Source: Bacteroidota bacterium
GTDB lineage: Bacteria; Bacteroidota; Rhodothermia; Rhodothermales; UBA10348
Assembly: GCA_022567305.1 (NCBI GenBank)
Contig: JADFHF010000007.1
Span: 1-64,000 of the forward strand
DNA: 64,000 bases
Direction: 5' to 3'
This document shows positions 34,951-44,307 of this stretch, one piece after another (the stretch's first letter is position 1; every line of letters starts with the position of its first letter). Below the pieces are notes generated by a model. That model made no database searches. It worked only from the letters and a program-made list of their open reading frames with translations, and was not told the DNA's origin. The position numbers and the translations under genes are program-made.

Positions 34951-35748
34951 ATGAATCTTTCTCCTTCCGTTTCAACATCGATACTGACGCGACTACGAAT
35001 CGCTTGCCTCGTCTCGCTCGTGAGCCTGATTCTCGGTGCATGCGCGGCTCCGGAGGATATGTCGGATCCCCAGACCATCGTTGACAAGGCTCTGGAGGCC
35101 CATGGAAGCTCGATCCTGGAGAACGCCCGCCTGACGTTTGATTTCCGGGGACGCCAATTTTCGATTACGCGTCAAAACGGGATGTTTTCGTATGTCAGAT
35201 CGTACACGGATTCGACCGGCTCTACGATCAAAGAAACGCTCTCGAACGACGGACTCGTAAGGGATGTTGACGGAGTGCGGACCGAGATGGATTCCGAACT
35301 GTATCGAAGAATGGAAACGTCAGTCAACTCCGTCTCTTACTTCGTGCTTCTGCCCCTTCCTCTAAACGATCCCGCGGCCGTTAAGACTTTGCTCGGGGAA
35401 GTCGAGATATTGGGCGAGCCGTACTATAAAATTGACGTCACTTTTCGCCAGGAAGGTGGTGGCCGGGACTATCAGGACCGGTTTCTCTATTGGTTTCATC
35501 GAGATCATTTCACGATGGACTATATGGCGTATTACTATTACACCGATGAGGAAGGCTCGCGCTTCCGTCAAGCCACCAATATTCGTGAAATTGAGGGCGT
35601 CAGAATTCAGGACTACCACAATTTTAAATCCGACAGTTTAACGATCGAGACGATCGATCAATACGATGAGCTGTTCAGTCAGGGAACTCTCGAACTGGTC
35701 AGCGAGGTAAACCTGGACGATCTGATACTGGAAATACTGGACCAATAG
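34951..35748 (+). CDS. Lipoprotein of the DUF6503 type, function unknown
   Basis: 265 aa. Signal with lipobox LILGAC (Cys near 31). The body has the pattern of Bacteroidota outer-membrane lipoproteins that resemble LolA/LolB-like or DUF6503 proteins: VDKALEAHGSSILENARLTFDFRGRQFSI, FDLxGVEVxxLGEP-type LLGEVEILGEPYYKIDVTF, then FLYWFHRDHFTMDYMAYYYY. The family name is recalled, not searched. It probably binds a hydrophobic ligand or lipid. It follows the GltS-like gene by 2 bases. Confidence 0.6.
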   Translation: MNLSPSVSTSILTRLRIACLVSLVSLILGACAAPEDMSDPQTIVDKALEAHGSSILENARLTFDFRGRQFSITRQNGMFSYVRSYTDSTGSTIKETLSNDGLVRDVDGVRTEMDSELYRRMETSVNSVSYFVLLPLPLNDPAAVKTLLGEVEILGEPYYKIDVTFRQEGGGRDYQDRFLYWFHRDHFTMDYMAYYYYTDEEGSRFRQATNIREIEGVRIQDYHNFKSDSLTIETIDQYDELFSQGTLELVSEVNLDDLILEILDQ

Positions 35749-35764
35749 ACCTGGACCCGAGACC

Positions 35765-37720
35765 CTAAATCGCGCTTCCCGTCACACGAAGCATTTCGTC
35801 GATCGAGGTTTCGCCGCCAGCAACAATTCGACGGACGCAGTCACTGAGCGTCAGCATGCCCTCTTCAATCGCCTTTTCCCGCAGTTTACCCTCTTCCACC
35901 ATTTCACTAGACTCCATAATGATACTCCGTATGGCCGGCGTAAAGGTTAGGGTCTCAGCAACGGCTCGCCGCCCCTTGTAACCTGATCCCTTGCACGCGC
36001 TACATCTATCGTCGTCTCCTACCTTATAAATTGTCGTCGATCCAATTTCCGAATCGGTGAACCCGAGATGACGAAGAACTTCATTTTCCACGTCTACGTC
36101 CGCCACCTTGCACGAATCGCATAGCTTTCTGACCAGGCGCTGCGCAACGACAAGGTTGATCGCATACGAAATCAGAAAGGGCTCGACGCCCATCTTGAAG
36201 AGTCTCGACACCGCTGAAGGAGCGTCGTTCGTGTGAAGCGTCGAAAACGTCAAGTGGCCGGTATTTGCCAGCTTGATGGCGAGTTCAGCCGTTTCACGGT
36301 CTCTCATCTCACCGACCATGACGATATCCGGGTCGTGTCTGAGAATGGCTCGAAGAGCGCCCTCGAGACCAAGTCGGGGTCCCAGTTTGATCTGTCGGAC
36401 TCCTTTGATCAGATACTCCACCGGATCCTCGATCGTGAGAACGTTCACCTTCGACGTAACAACCTGGGACAAAGCGGCTACGAGTGTCGTACTCTTACCG
36501 GACCCCGTCGGACCCGTCAAGATGACCATTCCGTGCGGTTGACGAATGGCATGGTCAAATCGCTTCAGGGCGTGTTCAAGAAGACCAATTTTCCCGAGGT
36601 CTGTAATCACCTTTCGATCGTCAAGCACTCTGATGACTACACTTTCGGCGTGTATTTCCTGTCGGGCACTGGCAATCGGTAATACGGAAACGCGGAAACG
36701 GATGAGCACCTCGTCTATCCACCGCTGGATATATCCGTCCTGAGCTGAATCTCGCTCGAATCGATCCACATTCATCGAATTGTCCTTCACAACCGACAGG
36801 AAGGATTCCGGTCGAATTCCATCTTCGATATGCCACGTCTCGAGTTCCCCGTCGATCCTCATATGAAGTTCAATCTCACCCTTATCGTTTGGGAAAATGT
36901 GGATGTCCGATGCACCCCGATTAACCGCCTCGATGAGAGATGCCTCGAATAAATTAATGAGGCGAGAACGATTGATTTCCGCCTCTAACGCATCGTCATC
37001 GACACGGTCCTCATCCTCAACGAAGTCCATACCCATGTCGAAGACTGGAGGTGCTTCCTCTAATTTCTCCAGATAACGATTGACGGTAATGAACGTGTCA
37101 CTGATGATTGAACCCAGCAAATCGAGTGGCGCGTAGCGCAACTCAAATCGCTTCAAGTGCAGAGCTTGTATTAACCCGTGAACTTCCGGGCGAGTTGGAT
37201 CGTGCGTTGCAAAGATCCAGATATTCTCGCCGGACCGTGAATCTATATCGATGCTCACCGGAAGCACATGGGCTTCGACCATCTCCTCCCAAGTATCGTC
37301 GGTGAATTTCTCTCGGTGCTCGTTGATAAAGTCGAGCACATCCATCTTGTCGATGTCAGCTGCCTTAAAGGCATACACGGACGCCGCTACGGAGTAGATT
37401 TCCTGGGCATCCAGCGTTTCGTCAATCGTAAGGAGGCGCCAAAAGGGTACGCGAATGTGTTGTATATGGAGTCGATTCCATTCTTCCCAAGCCGACAAGA
37501 GATGATTTTCGTTGACCGCGCCTCTCTCCAATAGACGAGTAACCACTCGGTCCCGACTGGCAACAGTTTCGAATGCCACTTTTCGTCGGATTGCTTCGAG
37601 CCGGCTTTTTCCTTTATCCTTCGAGACGTCGCGATCCTGTGCCCTCTCCGGAGCACGGTCCTCACCTCGATTCTTAGGTCGATTTTGGAAGTCTTGCGTT
37701 TTGTCTGAAGCTTGCTCCAT
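35765..37720 (-). CDS. GspE/PilB-type secretion or pilus assembly ATPase
   Basis: 651 aa. After a charged N-terminus (first ~45 residues rich in Asp/Arg/Lys) comes a T2SSE_N-like region, then the ATPase core: IHIFPNDKGEIELHMRIDGELE, Walker A GPTGSGKSTT, Asp box VLTIEDPVEY, Walker B DPDIVMVGEMRD and His box FSTLHTNDA. The four-cysteine zinc motif is CDSC...CSACKGSGYKGRR. It powers type II secretion or type IV pilus assembly at the inner membrane. No other pilus or secretion gene is in the window except perhaps the small gene upstream. Confidence 0.9.
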   Translation of the reverse strand: MEQASDKTQDFQNRPKNRGEDRAPERAQDRDVSKDKGKSRLEAIRRKVAFETVASRDRVVTRLLERGAVNENHLLSAWEEWNRLHIQHIRVPFWRLLTIDETLDAQEIYSVAASVYAFKAADIDKMDVLDFINEHREKFTDDTWEEMVEAHVLPVSIDIDSRSGENIWIFATHDPTRPEVHGLIQALHLKRFELRYAPLDLLGSIISDTFITVNRYLEKLEEAPPVFDMGMDFVEDEDRVDDDALEAEINRSRLINLFEASLIEAVNRGASDIHIFPNDKGEIELHMRIDGELETWHIEDGIRPESFLSVVKDNSMNVDRFERDSAQDGYIQRWIDEVLIRFRVSVLPIASARQEIHAESVVIRVLDDRKVITDLGKIGLLEHALKRFDHAIRQPHGMVILTGPTGSGKSTTLVAALSQVVTSKVNVLTIEDPVEYLIKGVRQIKLGPRLGLEGALRAILRHDPDIVMVGEMRDRETAELAIKLANTGHLTFSTLHTNDAPSAVSRLFKMGVEPFLISYAINLVVAQRLVRKLCDSCKVADVDVENEVLRHLGFTDSEIGSTTIYKVGDDDRCSACKGSGYKGRRAVAETLTFTPAIRSIIMESSEMVEEGKLREKAIEEGMLTLSDCVRRIVAGGETSIDEMLRVTGSAI

Positions 37721-37759
37721 TTGCGGGTGTGATGCTCGAGTGGCTCTTGCGTAGCGTCC

Positions 37760-38329
37760 TTATGCCGCGCGCCCTTGCGAGTCATTTCGGGTGGCTGGTT
37801 CTTGCCGCAGAGATCCAGGATCCGAACTCGCGCGCAAATATCTTCTAACCAGGTCACGGTAATGTCCGTACTCCATAACCGGCACAACGCCAGCGGCAAG
37901 TGTTGAGACCCCGTCCTGGCTCGAAAAAATCTCGAGTAGTTTCTGATGGTAGATGAGCGTTCCAATCTGAGAAACCGTGATCCGACGAAAACCATAGATT
38001 TCGGCTACAAGCTCCTGGGGTTGCGCCCTTACTTCTGAAAACGCCAGCGAACATTGCCTCCGCGTAATGACCTTGCTGGTTTGTTCACCTGAACAAGCAA
38101 TCGGGTAAATCCGATCTTCTGTAAGAATCTGCCGTCTTATGGCAGTAGCCATGATCCGGTCATGATTTTCTAGTTGACGTGGGGATGACGGGTCCTGCTT
38201 TTGTTTCGCGAAAGAGACGTCAGTCGTGAACGACGAACCGTCAGACGTCTCCTCTCTTTCAGCTAATTTAGCCTGAGATTTTGCACGGCGACCGCCAAAC
38301 AAAATCGTTTTCGTTAAAGACACACCCAA
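37760..38329 (-). CDS. Hypothetical protein upstream of the GspE-type ATPase
   Basis: 189 aa with no signal peptide or membrane helix. The first ~60 residues are polar and probably disordered (GRRAKSQAKLAEREETSDGSS). The last ~120 have helical pattern (SQIGTLIYHQKLLEIFSSQ; YGHYRDLVRRYLRAS). I recognise no family. It ends 39 bases before the ATPase start on the same strand, so it is probably cotranscribed and could be an accessory or N-terminal-like partner. The start is not certain. Confidence 0.5.
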   Translation of the reverse strand: MGVSLTKTILFGGRRAKSQAKLAEREETSDGSSFTTDVSFAKQKQDPSSPRQLENHDRIMATAIRRQILTEDRIYPIACSGEQTSKVITRRQCSLAFSEVRAQPQELVAEIYGFRRITVSQIGTLIYHQKLLEIFSSQDGVSTLAAGVVPVMEYGHYRDLVRRYLRASSDPGSLRQEPATRNDSQGRAA

Positions 38330-38561
38330 TACCGAGCTTTTTTATTCGAGCCACACCATTCGAATTCTGCTTTGGTATCGGTATTCTGGCCCATTTGTTA
38401 AGAGTATCGGACGGACTTTTCGAAAGGCGAAGACGGATACCTTTGAGTCGTGTCGATGCTCTGAAACTCGATCTTTCTGGACACGTCCCAAGAAGGTAAA
38501 TCCGTACTGAGTCTCCAGCTCAGAGCAACCTTCTCAAGCCTCGAAACAGCGAGCACGCGAA

Positions 38562-38831
38562 ATGCCGTTCCTGATTTTCATTGCAGCCCTATTTATACCG
38601 AGAGGAGCTATCGTTTTCTTATGGCTGTTCTCACATTGGTTCGAAGGTGTATTTGACACCTTTCTCTGGCCAATCCTCGGATTCCTGTTTGCTCCGCTAA
38701 CCCTTCTCTGGTACACGGTCGTTATTCGGGTGTATGGCGGTGTGTGGGATACCCTTCAAATCGTTATTCTTGTCATAACAGCGCTCATCGATTTCTCTCC
38801 TTCAACCCGAAAGCGAAAAAAATCAGGTTGA
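38562..38831 (+). CDS. Small three-helix membrane protein
   Basis: 89 aa. About three hydrophobic helices (PFLIFIAALFIPRGAIVFLWLF; FLWPILGFLFAPLTLLWYTVV; TLQIVILVITALIDF) and a basic tail (RKRKKSG). The composition recalls small uncharacterised membrane proteins of Bacteroidota/Actinobacteria. No enzymatic residues are seen. It is 51 bases before the M16 peptidase gene. Confidence 0.7.
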   Translation: MPFLIFIAALFIPRGAIVFLWLFSHWFEGVFDTFLWPILGFLFAPLTLLWYTVVIRVYGGVWDTLQIVILVITALIDFSPSTRKRKKSG

Positions 38832-38882
38832 TGTTCTAAGGTGTGTAAACGATCACTTCACCCACTCAAACTGTAAACCGTG

Positions 38883-41753
38883 ATGCGATACATTTTTATC
38901 CTACTGATTCTCGGTCTAGTCGGCTGTTCCGGCTCAAACTATCCTACTCCGTCCGAGAGCCGCGCGGTAGAAGTTGACCACGCACCGGACGTTCAGACGA
39001 CTCCGTCTTCGACTACCGCTGAAATACTGCTTCCGATCGATCCACTCGTACACACTGGTTCATTGTCGAATGGATTGAACTATATGATCCGCTCGAACGG
39101 GCGTCCGGAGAATCGAGCTGAACTCAGGCTCGTTGTCAACGTGGGCTCAATTCTAGAAGACGACGACCAGCTGGGTCTCGCTCATTTTGTTGAGCACATG
39201 GCATTTAACGGAACGGAGAATTTCGAGAAGCAGGCGTTGGTCGATTACCTGGAATCAATCGGGATGCGTTTTGGCCCGGACATCAACGCGTACACCAGCT
39301 TTGATGAAACCGTGTACAAGCTGCAGCTTCCCACCGATTCGGTGAGTGTTCTCGAGACCGGATTTCAAATTCTACGTGATTGGGCCGGCCGTCTCGCGTT
39401 TGAACCCGTCGAGATCGAAAAAGAAAGAGGTGTTGTAATCGAAGAATGGCGTCGAAGTCGAGGGGCGGCGGCACGCATCCAGGATCGCCAACTACCCGTC
39501 ATGCTGAAAGATTCTCACTATGCAGATCGGCTCCCCATTGGAAACCCTGATCTTTTGCAAAGCTTTTCTCACGAAGTGCTCGTCAGATACTACAGGGACT
39601 GGTATCGCCCCGAGCTGATGACCATCATTGCGGTTGGTGATTTTGACACGGATCGAATTGAAAATCTGATAAAGAATCTTTTTGGGGATTTGAGTGGATC
39701 AGGTAGCCAGCGGAAACGCGTTTTTTACGACGTGCCATCTCATGACGATGTCCTTTATACGATCGAGTCGGATCCAGAGGCTAGCTCGGCGGTGGTCTCC
39801 GTGATGTACAAGCACAAGCCATTGGCCGAGGGTACGCGCGACTCGTACCGGCAACGTCTTCGAGCTTCACTCTACTCGGCGATGTTTAACCAACGCCTCG
39901 GAGAACTGACGCAATCGGTTGACCCCCCATTTATATTCGCGGGTTCGAATGACGGAGCGCTGGTTAGAACCCGGGCGGCTTACCGTTTGACCGGCTTGGT
40001 AAAAGACGGGGAGTATACTCGAACGCTAAGAACACTTCTGGAAGAGGCAGAGCGGGTCAAGATCCACGGATTCACTGAAACAGAGCTTCAGCGAGCAAAA
40101 ACGGACTTGTTACGCAGTATCGAAACCTCGTTTAATGAACGAGACAAGACCAACTCTTCCGTGTTCGCGGCGGAATACATTCGTCATGTTCTAACATCAG
40201 AGGCTATACCGGGTATCGAGTACGAATATCAACTTACGCGTGAGCTTCTTCCCACTATCCAGCTTGAAGAGGTGAACGACTTGCTCACGTCGTTAATGAC
40301 GGAGACCAATCAAGTCATCTCGATCTCGGGACCGGAAAAGGAATCAGAGCCCCTTCCTACGGTCAATGAAGTACAGGCGGTTTTTTCAAACATCGAAAAC
40401 ACCGAACTAGAGGCGTATGTCGATGTGGTGGATGACCATCCTCTTCTCCCGGACATGCCTACGCCGGGTACGATCACAGAGGAGAGTTCGGACGAAAAGA
40501 TCGGAGTAACATTCATGACACTCTCGAACGGCATCAAGATCGTTCTTCGACCTACCGACTTCAAAAACGACCAGGTATTGATGCGTGCCACGAGTCCCGG
40601 AGGGACCTCCCTGGCCGACGATTCCGAATTCGCATCGGCCACGTTTGCCGCTCAATTGATTGGGAGCGGCGGGGTCGGCACGTTTGGTCCGATACAGCTT
40701 CAGAAAAAGTTGTCTGGTAAAGTCGTACGAGTATCGCCAATACTCAGTTCGCTGTCCGAGGGTTTTTCAGGATCCGCCTCTCTGAAAGATCTGGAAACGC
40801 TCTTTCAACTTACCTACCTGTACGGCACAGCTCCGCGAGCCGACAGCGTAGTTTTTGCCTCGTACATTACACGGATGTCGAGCTTCCTGGCAACTATGAA
40901 AGCAAATCCTCAAATCGCTTTCAGAGATACGCTGTCTACTACAATGGCTCAACATCACTTCCGTGCCAGACCCATGTCGGAAGAAATCATCCAAGAAGTC
41001 TCCCTTTCCGAGAGTTTCGACTTTTTTAACGACCGGTTCGAGGACTTTTCCGATTTCACATTTTACTTCGTCGGCGCCTTCGAGATTGAGGTCATAAAAC
41101 CGTTTCTCACGACCTACCTGGCTAGCCTGCCTTCAACAAACCGAGATGAATCATGGGTTGACACGGGGATTCGGACTCCCTCAGGAGTGATCCACAAAAC
41201 GGTTGTCAAGGGAATAGAACCTAAAAGTCAGGTATCCATCATCTTCTCGGGTCCGACGGATTGGTCCATGGACCAGCGAAGAAAACTCGGGATCCTGAGT
41301 GACGTCCTCAGTACGCGACTACGGGAAATTTTGCGCGAGGACCTGGGAGGTACCTACGGCGTCTCTGTTAGCGGTTCGATGAGTGATCGTCCGTACGAAT
41401 CGTATCGAGTCAGCATCTCGTTCGGATGCTCGCCCGATCGAGTTGACGAGTTAGTTGGCGAGGTATTTCGTGAAATTGAGGCGTTAAAAACTTCTCCACC
41501 TGACGAAGACGACATTCAGAAAGCGCGTGAATCCGCGTTGCGAGATCATGAGGTGGGCCTCAAAGAAAACGGATATTGGATGAGTAGACTTCAGTTCTAC
41601 CTGGAGCGCGGAATGGACGCGTCAGCCATTTTGGAAGGACCAGCAGCCTGGATCAACTCCATTTCCGGAGCAGACTTGCAGGATACCGCCATTAAATATC
41701 TGAACACGGATCGCTACGTCCAGGTAATACTCATCCCGGATCTTGAACAATAG
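38883..41753 (+). CDS. M16-family zinc metallopeptidase lipoprotein
   Basis: 956 aa from the ATG at 38883 (a GTG three bases earlier is possible). Lipobox LGLVGC. The N-terminal M16 domain has the inverted zinc motif HFVEH (near 100) with the distal glutamate in EIEKERGVVIEEW, so it is catalytically competent. The C-terminal half repeats the fold (FVGAFEIEVIKPFL; DLGGTYGVSVSGS). It would degrade short peptides in the periplasm or outer membrane. The two-halves-in-one-chain layout matches the long pitrilysin/PqqL-like forms. Confidence 0.92.
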   Translation: MRYIFILLILGLVGCSGSNYPTPSESRAVEVDHAPDVQTTPSSTTAEILLPIDPLVHTGSLSNGLNYMIRSNGRPENRAELRLVVNVGSILEDDDQLGLAHFVEHMAFNGTENFEKQALVDYLESIGMRFGPDINAYTSFDETVYKLQLPTDSVSVLETGFQILRDWAGRLAFEPVEIEKERGVVIEEWRRSRGAAARIQDRQLPVMLKDSHYADRLPIGNPDLLQSFSHEVLVRYYRDWYRPELMTIIAVGDFDTDRIENLIKNLFGDLSGSGSQRKRVFYDVPSHDDVLYTIESDPEASSAVVSVMYKHKPLAEGTRDSYRQRLRASLYSAMFNQRLGELTQSVDPPFIFAGSNDGALVRTRAAYRLTGLVKDGEYTRTLRTLLEEAERVKIHGFTETELQRAKTDLLRSIETSFNERDKTNSSVFAAEYIRHVLTSEAIPGIEYEYQLTRELLPTIQLEEVNDLLTSLMTETNQVISISGPEKESEPLPTVNEVQAVFSNIENTELEAYVDVVDDHPLLPDMPTPGTITEESSDEKIGVTFMTLSNGIKIVLRPTDFKNDQVLMRATSPGGTSLADDSEFASATFAAQLIGSGGVGTFGPIQLQKKLSGKVVRVSPILSSLSEGFSGSASLKDLETLFQLTYLYGTAPRADSVVFASYITRMSSFLATMKANPQIAFRDTLSTTMAQHHFRARPMSEEIIQEVSLSESFDFFNDRFEDFSDFTFYFVGAFEIEVIKPFLTTYLASLPSTNRDESWVDTGIRTPSGVIHKTVVKGIEPKSQVSIIFSGPTDWSMDQRRKLGILSDVLSTRLREILREDLGGTYGVSVSGSMSDRPYESYRVSISFGCSPDRVDELVGEVFREIEALKTSPPDEDDIQKARESALRDHEVGLKENGYWMSRLQFYLERGMDASAILEGPAAWINSISGADLQDTAIKYLNTDRYVQVILIPDLEQ

Positions 41754-41763
41754 GCCCGAGGAC

Positions 41764-42753
41764 TTATATCTCGACAAGGGTCCGCCCGGTTACTTCTCCA
41801 TCCAGAAGCCGCTTCGATTGTTCTTCGATCTCAGGTAACGTCACCGTTATACTCATCCGCTCGAGTTCAGCGGACGTAACTAAAGACGCGAGCCGTTCCC
41901 AGGCCATCGTCCGAAGAGGCAAGGGACAGGTATTGGAATCAATTCCGCTTAACGTGACGCCTCGAAGAATGAAAGGAAAAACCGACGTGTGCAGCTCTGC
42001 TCCTCCGGCGTTACCACACGCTGCAATACATCCATGCTTGCCGGTTTGACTGATGACGGCTTCCAGCGTTTTTCCGCCCACTGTATCAATGGCTCCTGAC
42101 CATTTTGCTGAATCCAGCGGCCTTGAGGCCCCTCCACTCAAACGGTCCCGATGTAGCACTTCCTTCGCTCCGAGTAATTCGAGATACTCACGAGCGTCAT
42201 TCTTTCCGGTAGACGCCGATACGCGATACCCGGCCTTACTGAGGAGTAACACAGCAAAGCTACCCACCCCTCCTGTTGCCCCCGTAACTACGATGGTGTC
42301 GCCCTCACCACCAACACCCCACTTTTCCAGCGTGATCAATGAAAGGGCAGCCGTAAGGCCCGCCGTTCCAATGATCATGGCCTCGCGGGGCGTGAAGGCG
42401 TCAGGAAGAGGAATAAGCCACTCAGATCGCACGCGTTGAATGCCGGCATATCCGCCCCAGCGGGTCTCACCCAGTCCGCCTCCCGTCCCGATCACCATCT
42501 CGCCCGGGTGGAACTGACCCGAATCTGATTCAATCACGCTTCCTACCAGATCGATTCCCGGCACGAACGGATACGGAGCTCGAATGATTTTTCCCCGGTT
42601 AGTGACGGCCAGTGCATCCTTATAATTGATACTGGAATGCGATACGTCCACCAGCACATCCCCGTCGTCTGGCAGGTCGTCAAGGGTGAGTTGGTCAACC
42701 GAGGCGCTGATACCCGTCTCGTTTTCGTTGAGAATCAGGGCGTTGAACATCAT
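41764..42753 (-). CDS. YhdH/AcuI-type NADPH quinone/acrylyl-CoA reductase
   Basis: About 330 aa from the ATG at 42753 or 42750; an upstream ATG at 42819 adds 22 non-conserved residues. MDR-superfamily landmarks: SSINYKDALAVTNRG, VPGIDLVGSV, Rossmann glycine motif GATGGVGSFAVLLL, and GCIAACGNAGGAEL. GIDSNTCP is typical of the YhdH/YhfP group. It reduces acrylyl-CoA or quinones using NADPH. It is zinc-free (the catalytic-zinc ligands are absent). It converges with the M16 gene 10 bases away. Confidence 0.88.
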   Translation of the reverse strand: MMFNALILNENETGISASVDQLTLDDLPDDGDVLVDVSHSSINYKDALAVTNRGKIIRAPYPFVPGIDLVGSVIESDSGQFHPGEMVIGTGGGLGETRWGGYAGIQRVRSEWLIPLPDAFTPREAMIIGTAGLTAALSLITLEKWGVGGEGDTIVVTGATGGVGSFAVLLLSKAGYRVSASTGKNDAREYLELLGAKEVLHRDRLSGGASRPLDSAKWSGAIDTVGGKTLEAVISQTGKHGCIAACGNAGGAELHTSVFPFILRGVTLSGIDSNTCPLPLRTMAWERLASLVTSAELERMSITVTLPEIEEQSKRLLDGEVTGRTLVEI

Positions 42754-42828
42754 GTTGCGGAATTGACTAGAGTCAAAGTAAGGGACTGGGTACTTGTTCA
42801 TCTCGGCGTCGAAAACCAAGACACCCGA

Positions 42829-43938
42829 TCACCACTTACGATCCTCCAAGGGTGGCCTGAGTTCGGCATTGGGCCGAAGATTCTCTAGAACAACAGTGGT
42901 CGAATCCATGCGAGACACCCACCGTTTAGCCGCCGACGTACTACCCTGAATCCACTCGTACTGAGCAGCCGTACCGTTTGCCCGAACGGTCAGTTGTCCG
43001 ATCATGTCAAACCATTCCCTCAGCAATCCGCCTTGCCAATGCAATTCTATCTCGGCTGTATAGACTTTATCCAACGGCTGATAGGACCATTCATTGACAA
43101 AGACATAAGCACGCCTCAGGCCAAGAAAACCCTTTAATCGATCCAGAATTTGACTGCCCGCCAGTTCAACCAGTTCATGCAGTTCGGCCCGACGTTCTTC
43201 CGGAGATTTCGCCCGAAGGACGACATGGTCGGATGCAATCCACGTCGGTTCGGCGGCGAGGCGTACAAATAGATCGAAAGAAACGGACGCCGAATCAGCA
43301 TCCATCAGCTGCGATTTTATCTGGTACCGAAAATCTCTGTACTTCGCATATCGACTCAGGTTAAATCGATTTCGGGCTCTGCGTACCGGTATTTTGACGG
43401 CATCGCCCGGACTCGCATCTAAATAGGCCAGCAAGAATGTCTCGGGCCTGACCCTTCGGCGTATGGATTCCCACTCTTCACTATCGAAAACCTGGCGGTA
43501 CAGCTCGTAATCAAGCCAAAAAGATCCCCGATCGAAGGCTTCACTTTCGGGGAACTTAAGCTTGGTCGTGGGCTCCATTTTTTTGGGTGACACCGTGACC
43601 GTACGCTGTTCGCACGCATGGCGTGATTCGTAGACGCCGCATACTTCGACAAGAATGGCTTCGCGGTCTCCAAGATCAACGTCGGGGATACTGATCACCT
43701 CTTTCGACCCGTGATACAGCGTGTCGTACGATGCGCTAAAGATCGTTGTTCGCACTTCGTCTGGCACCACCGATTTAGTGGATCCAATCGACGCTCTCTC
43801 CTCGAATGAATAATGCACGGCAAGTGTATCCCAGTTGAGCTGTCGAACGTCGATCCGATTGACCACGAACTCGGGTGAATTCGTACAGGCCAGAAAGAGA
43901 AAAGGCAGAAATGAGATGACCGATAGAACAACTCGCAT
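42829..43938 (-). CDS. Lipoprotein of unknown function
   Basis: 369 aa from the ATG at 43938 (RVVLSVISFLPFLFLAC, lipobox Cys18); the longer frame from 44016 has a poor N-terminus. The mature part shows beta segments (VNRIDVRQLNWDTLAVHYSFEERAS, DREAILVEVCGVYES) and a middle helical region (GSQILDRLKGFLGLRRAY). A disulphide pair (EVCGVYESRHAC) may be present. I do not recognise a family. It is transcribed away from hppD, with about 370 bases between. Confidence 0.65.
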   Translation of the reverse strand: MRVVLSVISFLPFLFLACTNSPEFVVNRIDVRQLNWDTLAVHYSFEERASIGSTKSVVPDEVRTTIFSASYDTLYHGSKEVISIPDVDLGDREAILVEVCGVYESRHACEQRTVTVSPKKMEPTTKLKFPESEAFDRGSFWLDYELYRQVFDSEEWESIRRRVRPETFLLAYLDASPGDAVKIPVRRARNRFNLSRYAKYRDFRYQIKSQLMDADSASVSFDLFVRLAAEPTWIASDHVVLRAKSPEERRAELHELVELAGSQILDRLKGFLGLRRAYVFVNEWSYQPLDKVYTAEIELHWQGGLLREWFDMIGQLTVRANGTAAQYEWIQGSTSAAKRWVSRMDSTTVVLENLRPNAELRPPLEDRKW

Positions 43939-44125
43939 TGAGATGACCGAAATGATCCAATGTGGATGATCTTGAAATTGGAATCGTCGTACGTCGGTCC
44001 ACTCCTCAGGATGCACCCGAAATCTCTTCTATTCGATAGAACCCGTTTGCGGTTCGTCTTGGCATCGTCATCCGTGTTAAGATCGAAACAAGAAGAACGA
44101 TGCAAGTCATACGGGCTGAACGATG

Positions 44126-44195
44126 TTATATTCTGATATTTCGAATATTCATCATATATAAAACGGCGTTAAATGTTAAACACCGTATTATATTC
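44126..44195. promoter_or_regulatory. AT-rich divergent promoter region with short direct repeats
   Basis: Between the lipoprotein and hppD genes, TTATATTC occurs at 44126-44133 and 44188-44195. The segment between holds GTTAAATGTTAAAC and an AT-rich stretch (ATCATATATAAAA). These are plausible operator half-sites for the tyrosine genes, but no family signature is clear. Confidence 0.25.
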
Positions 44196-44307
44196 GTATC
44201 AGGCTCTGGAACGAGGCGTCATTGATCTCGTGTAAACAGAGGCCGTTCGCTACGCCATTCAGACTGCACAAGTTGAGCGGATCGGCTTTCAACAAAATAT
44301 TCAGAGT

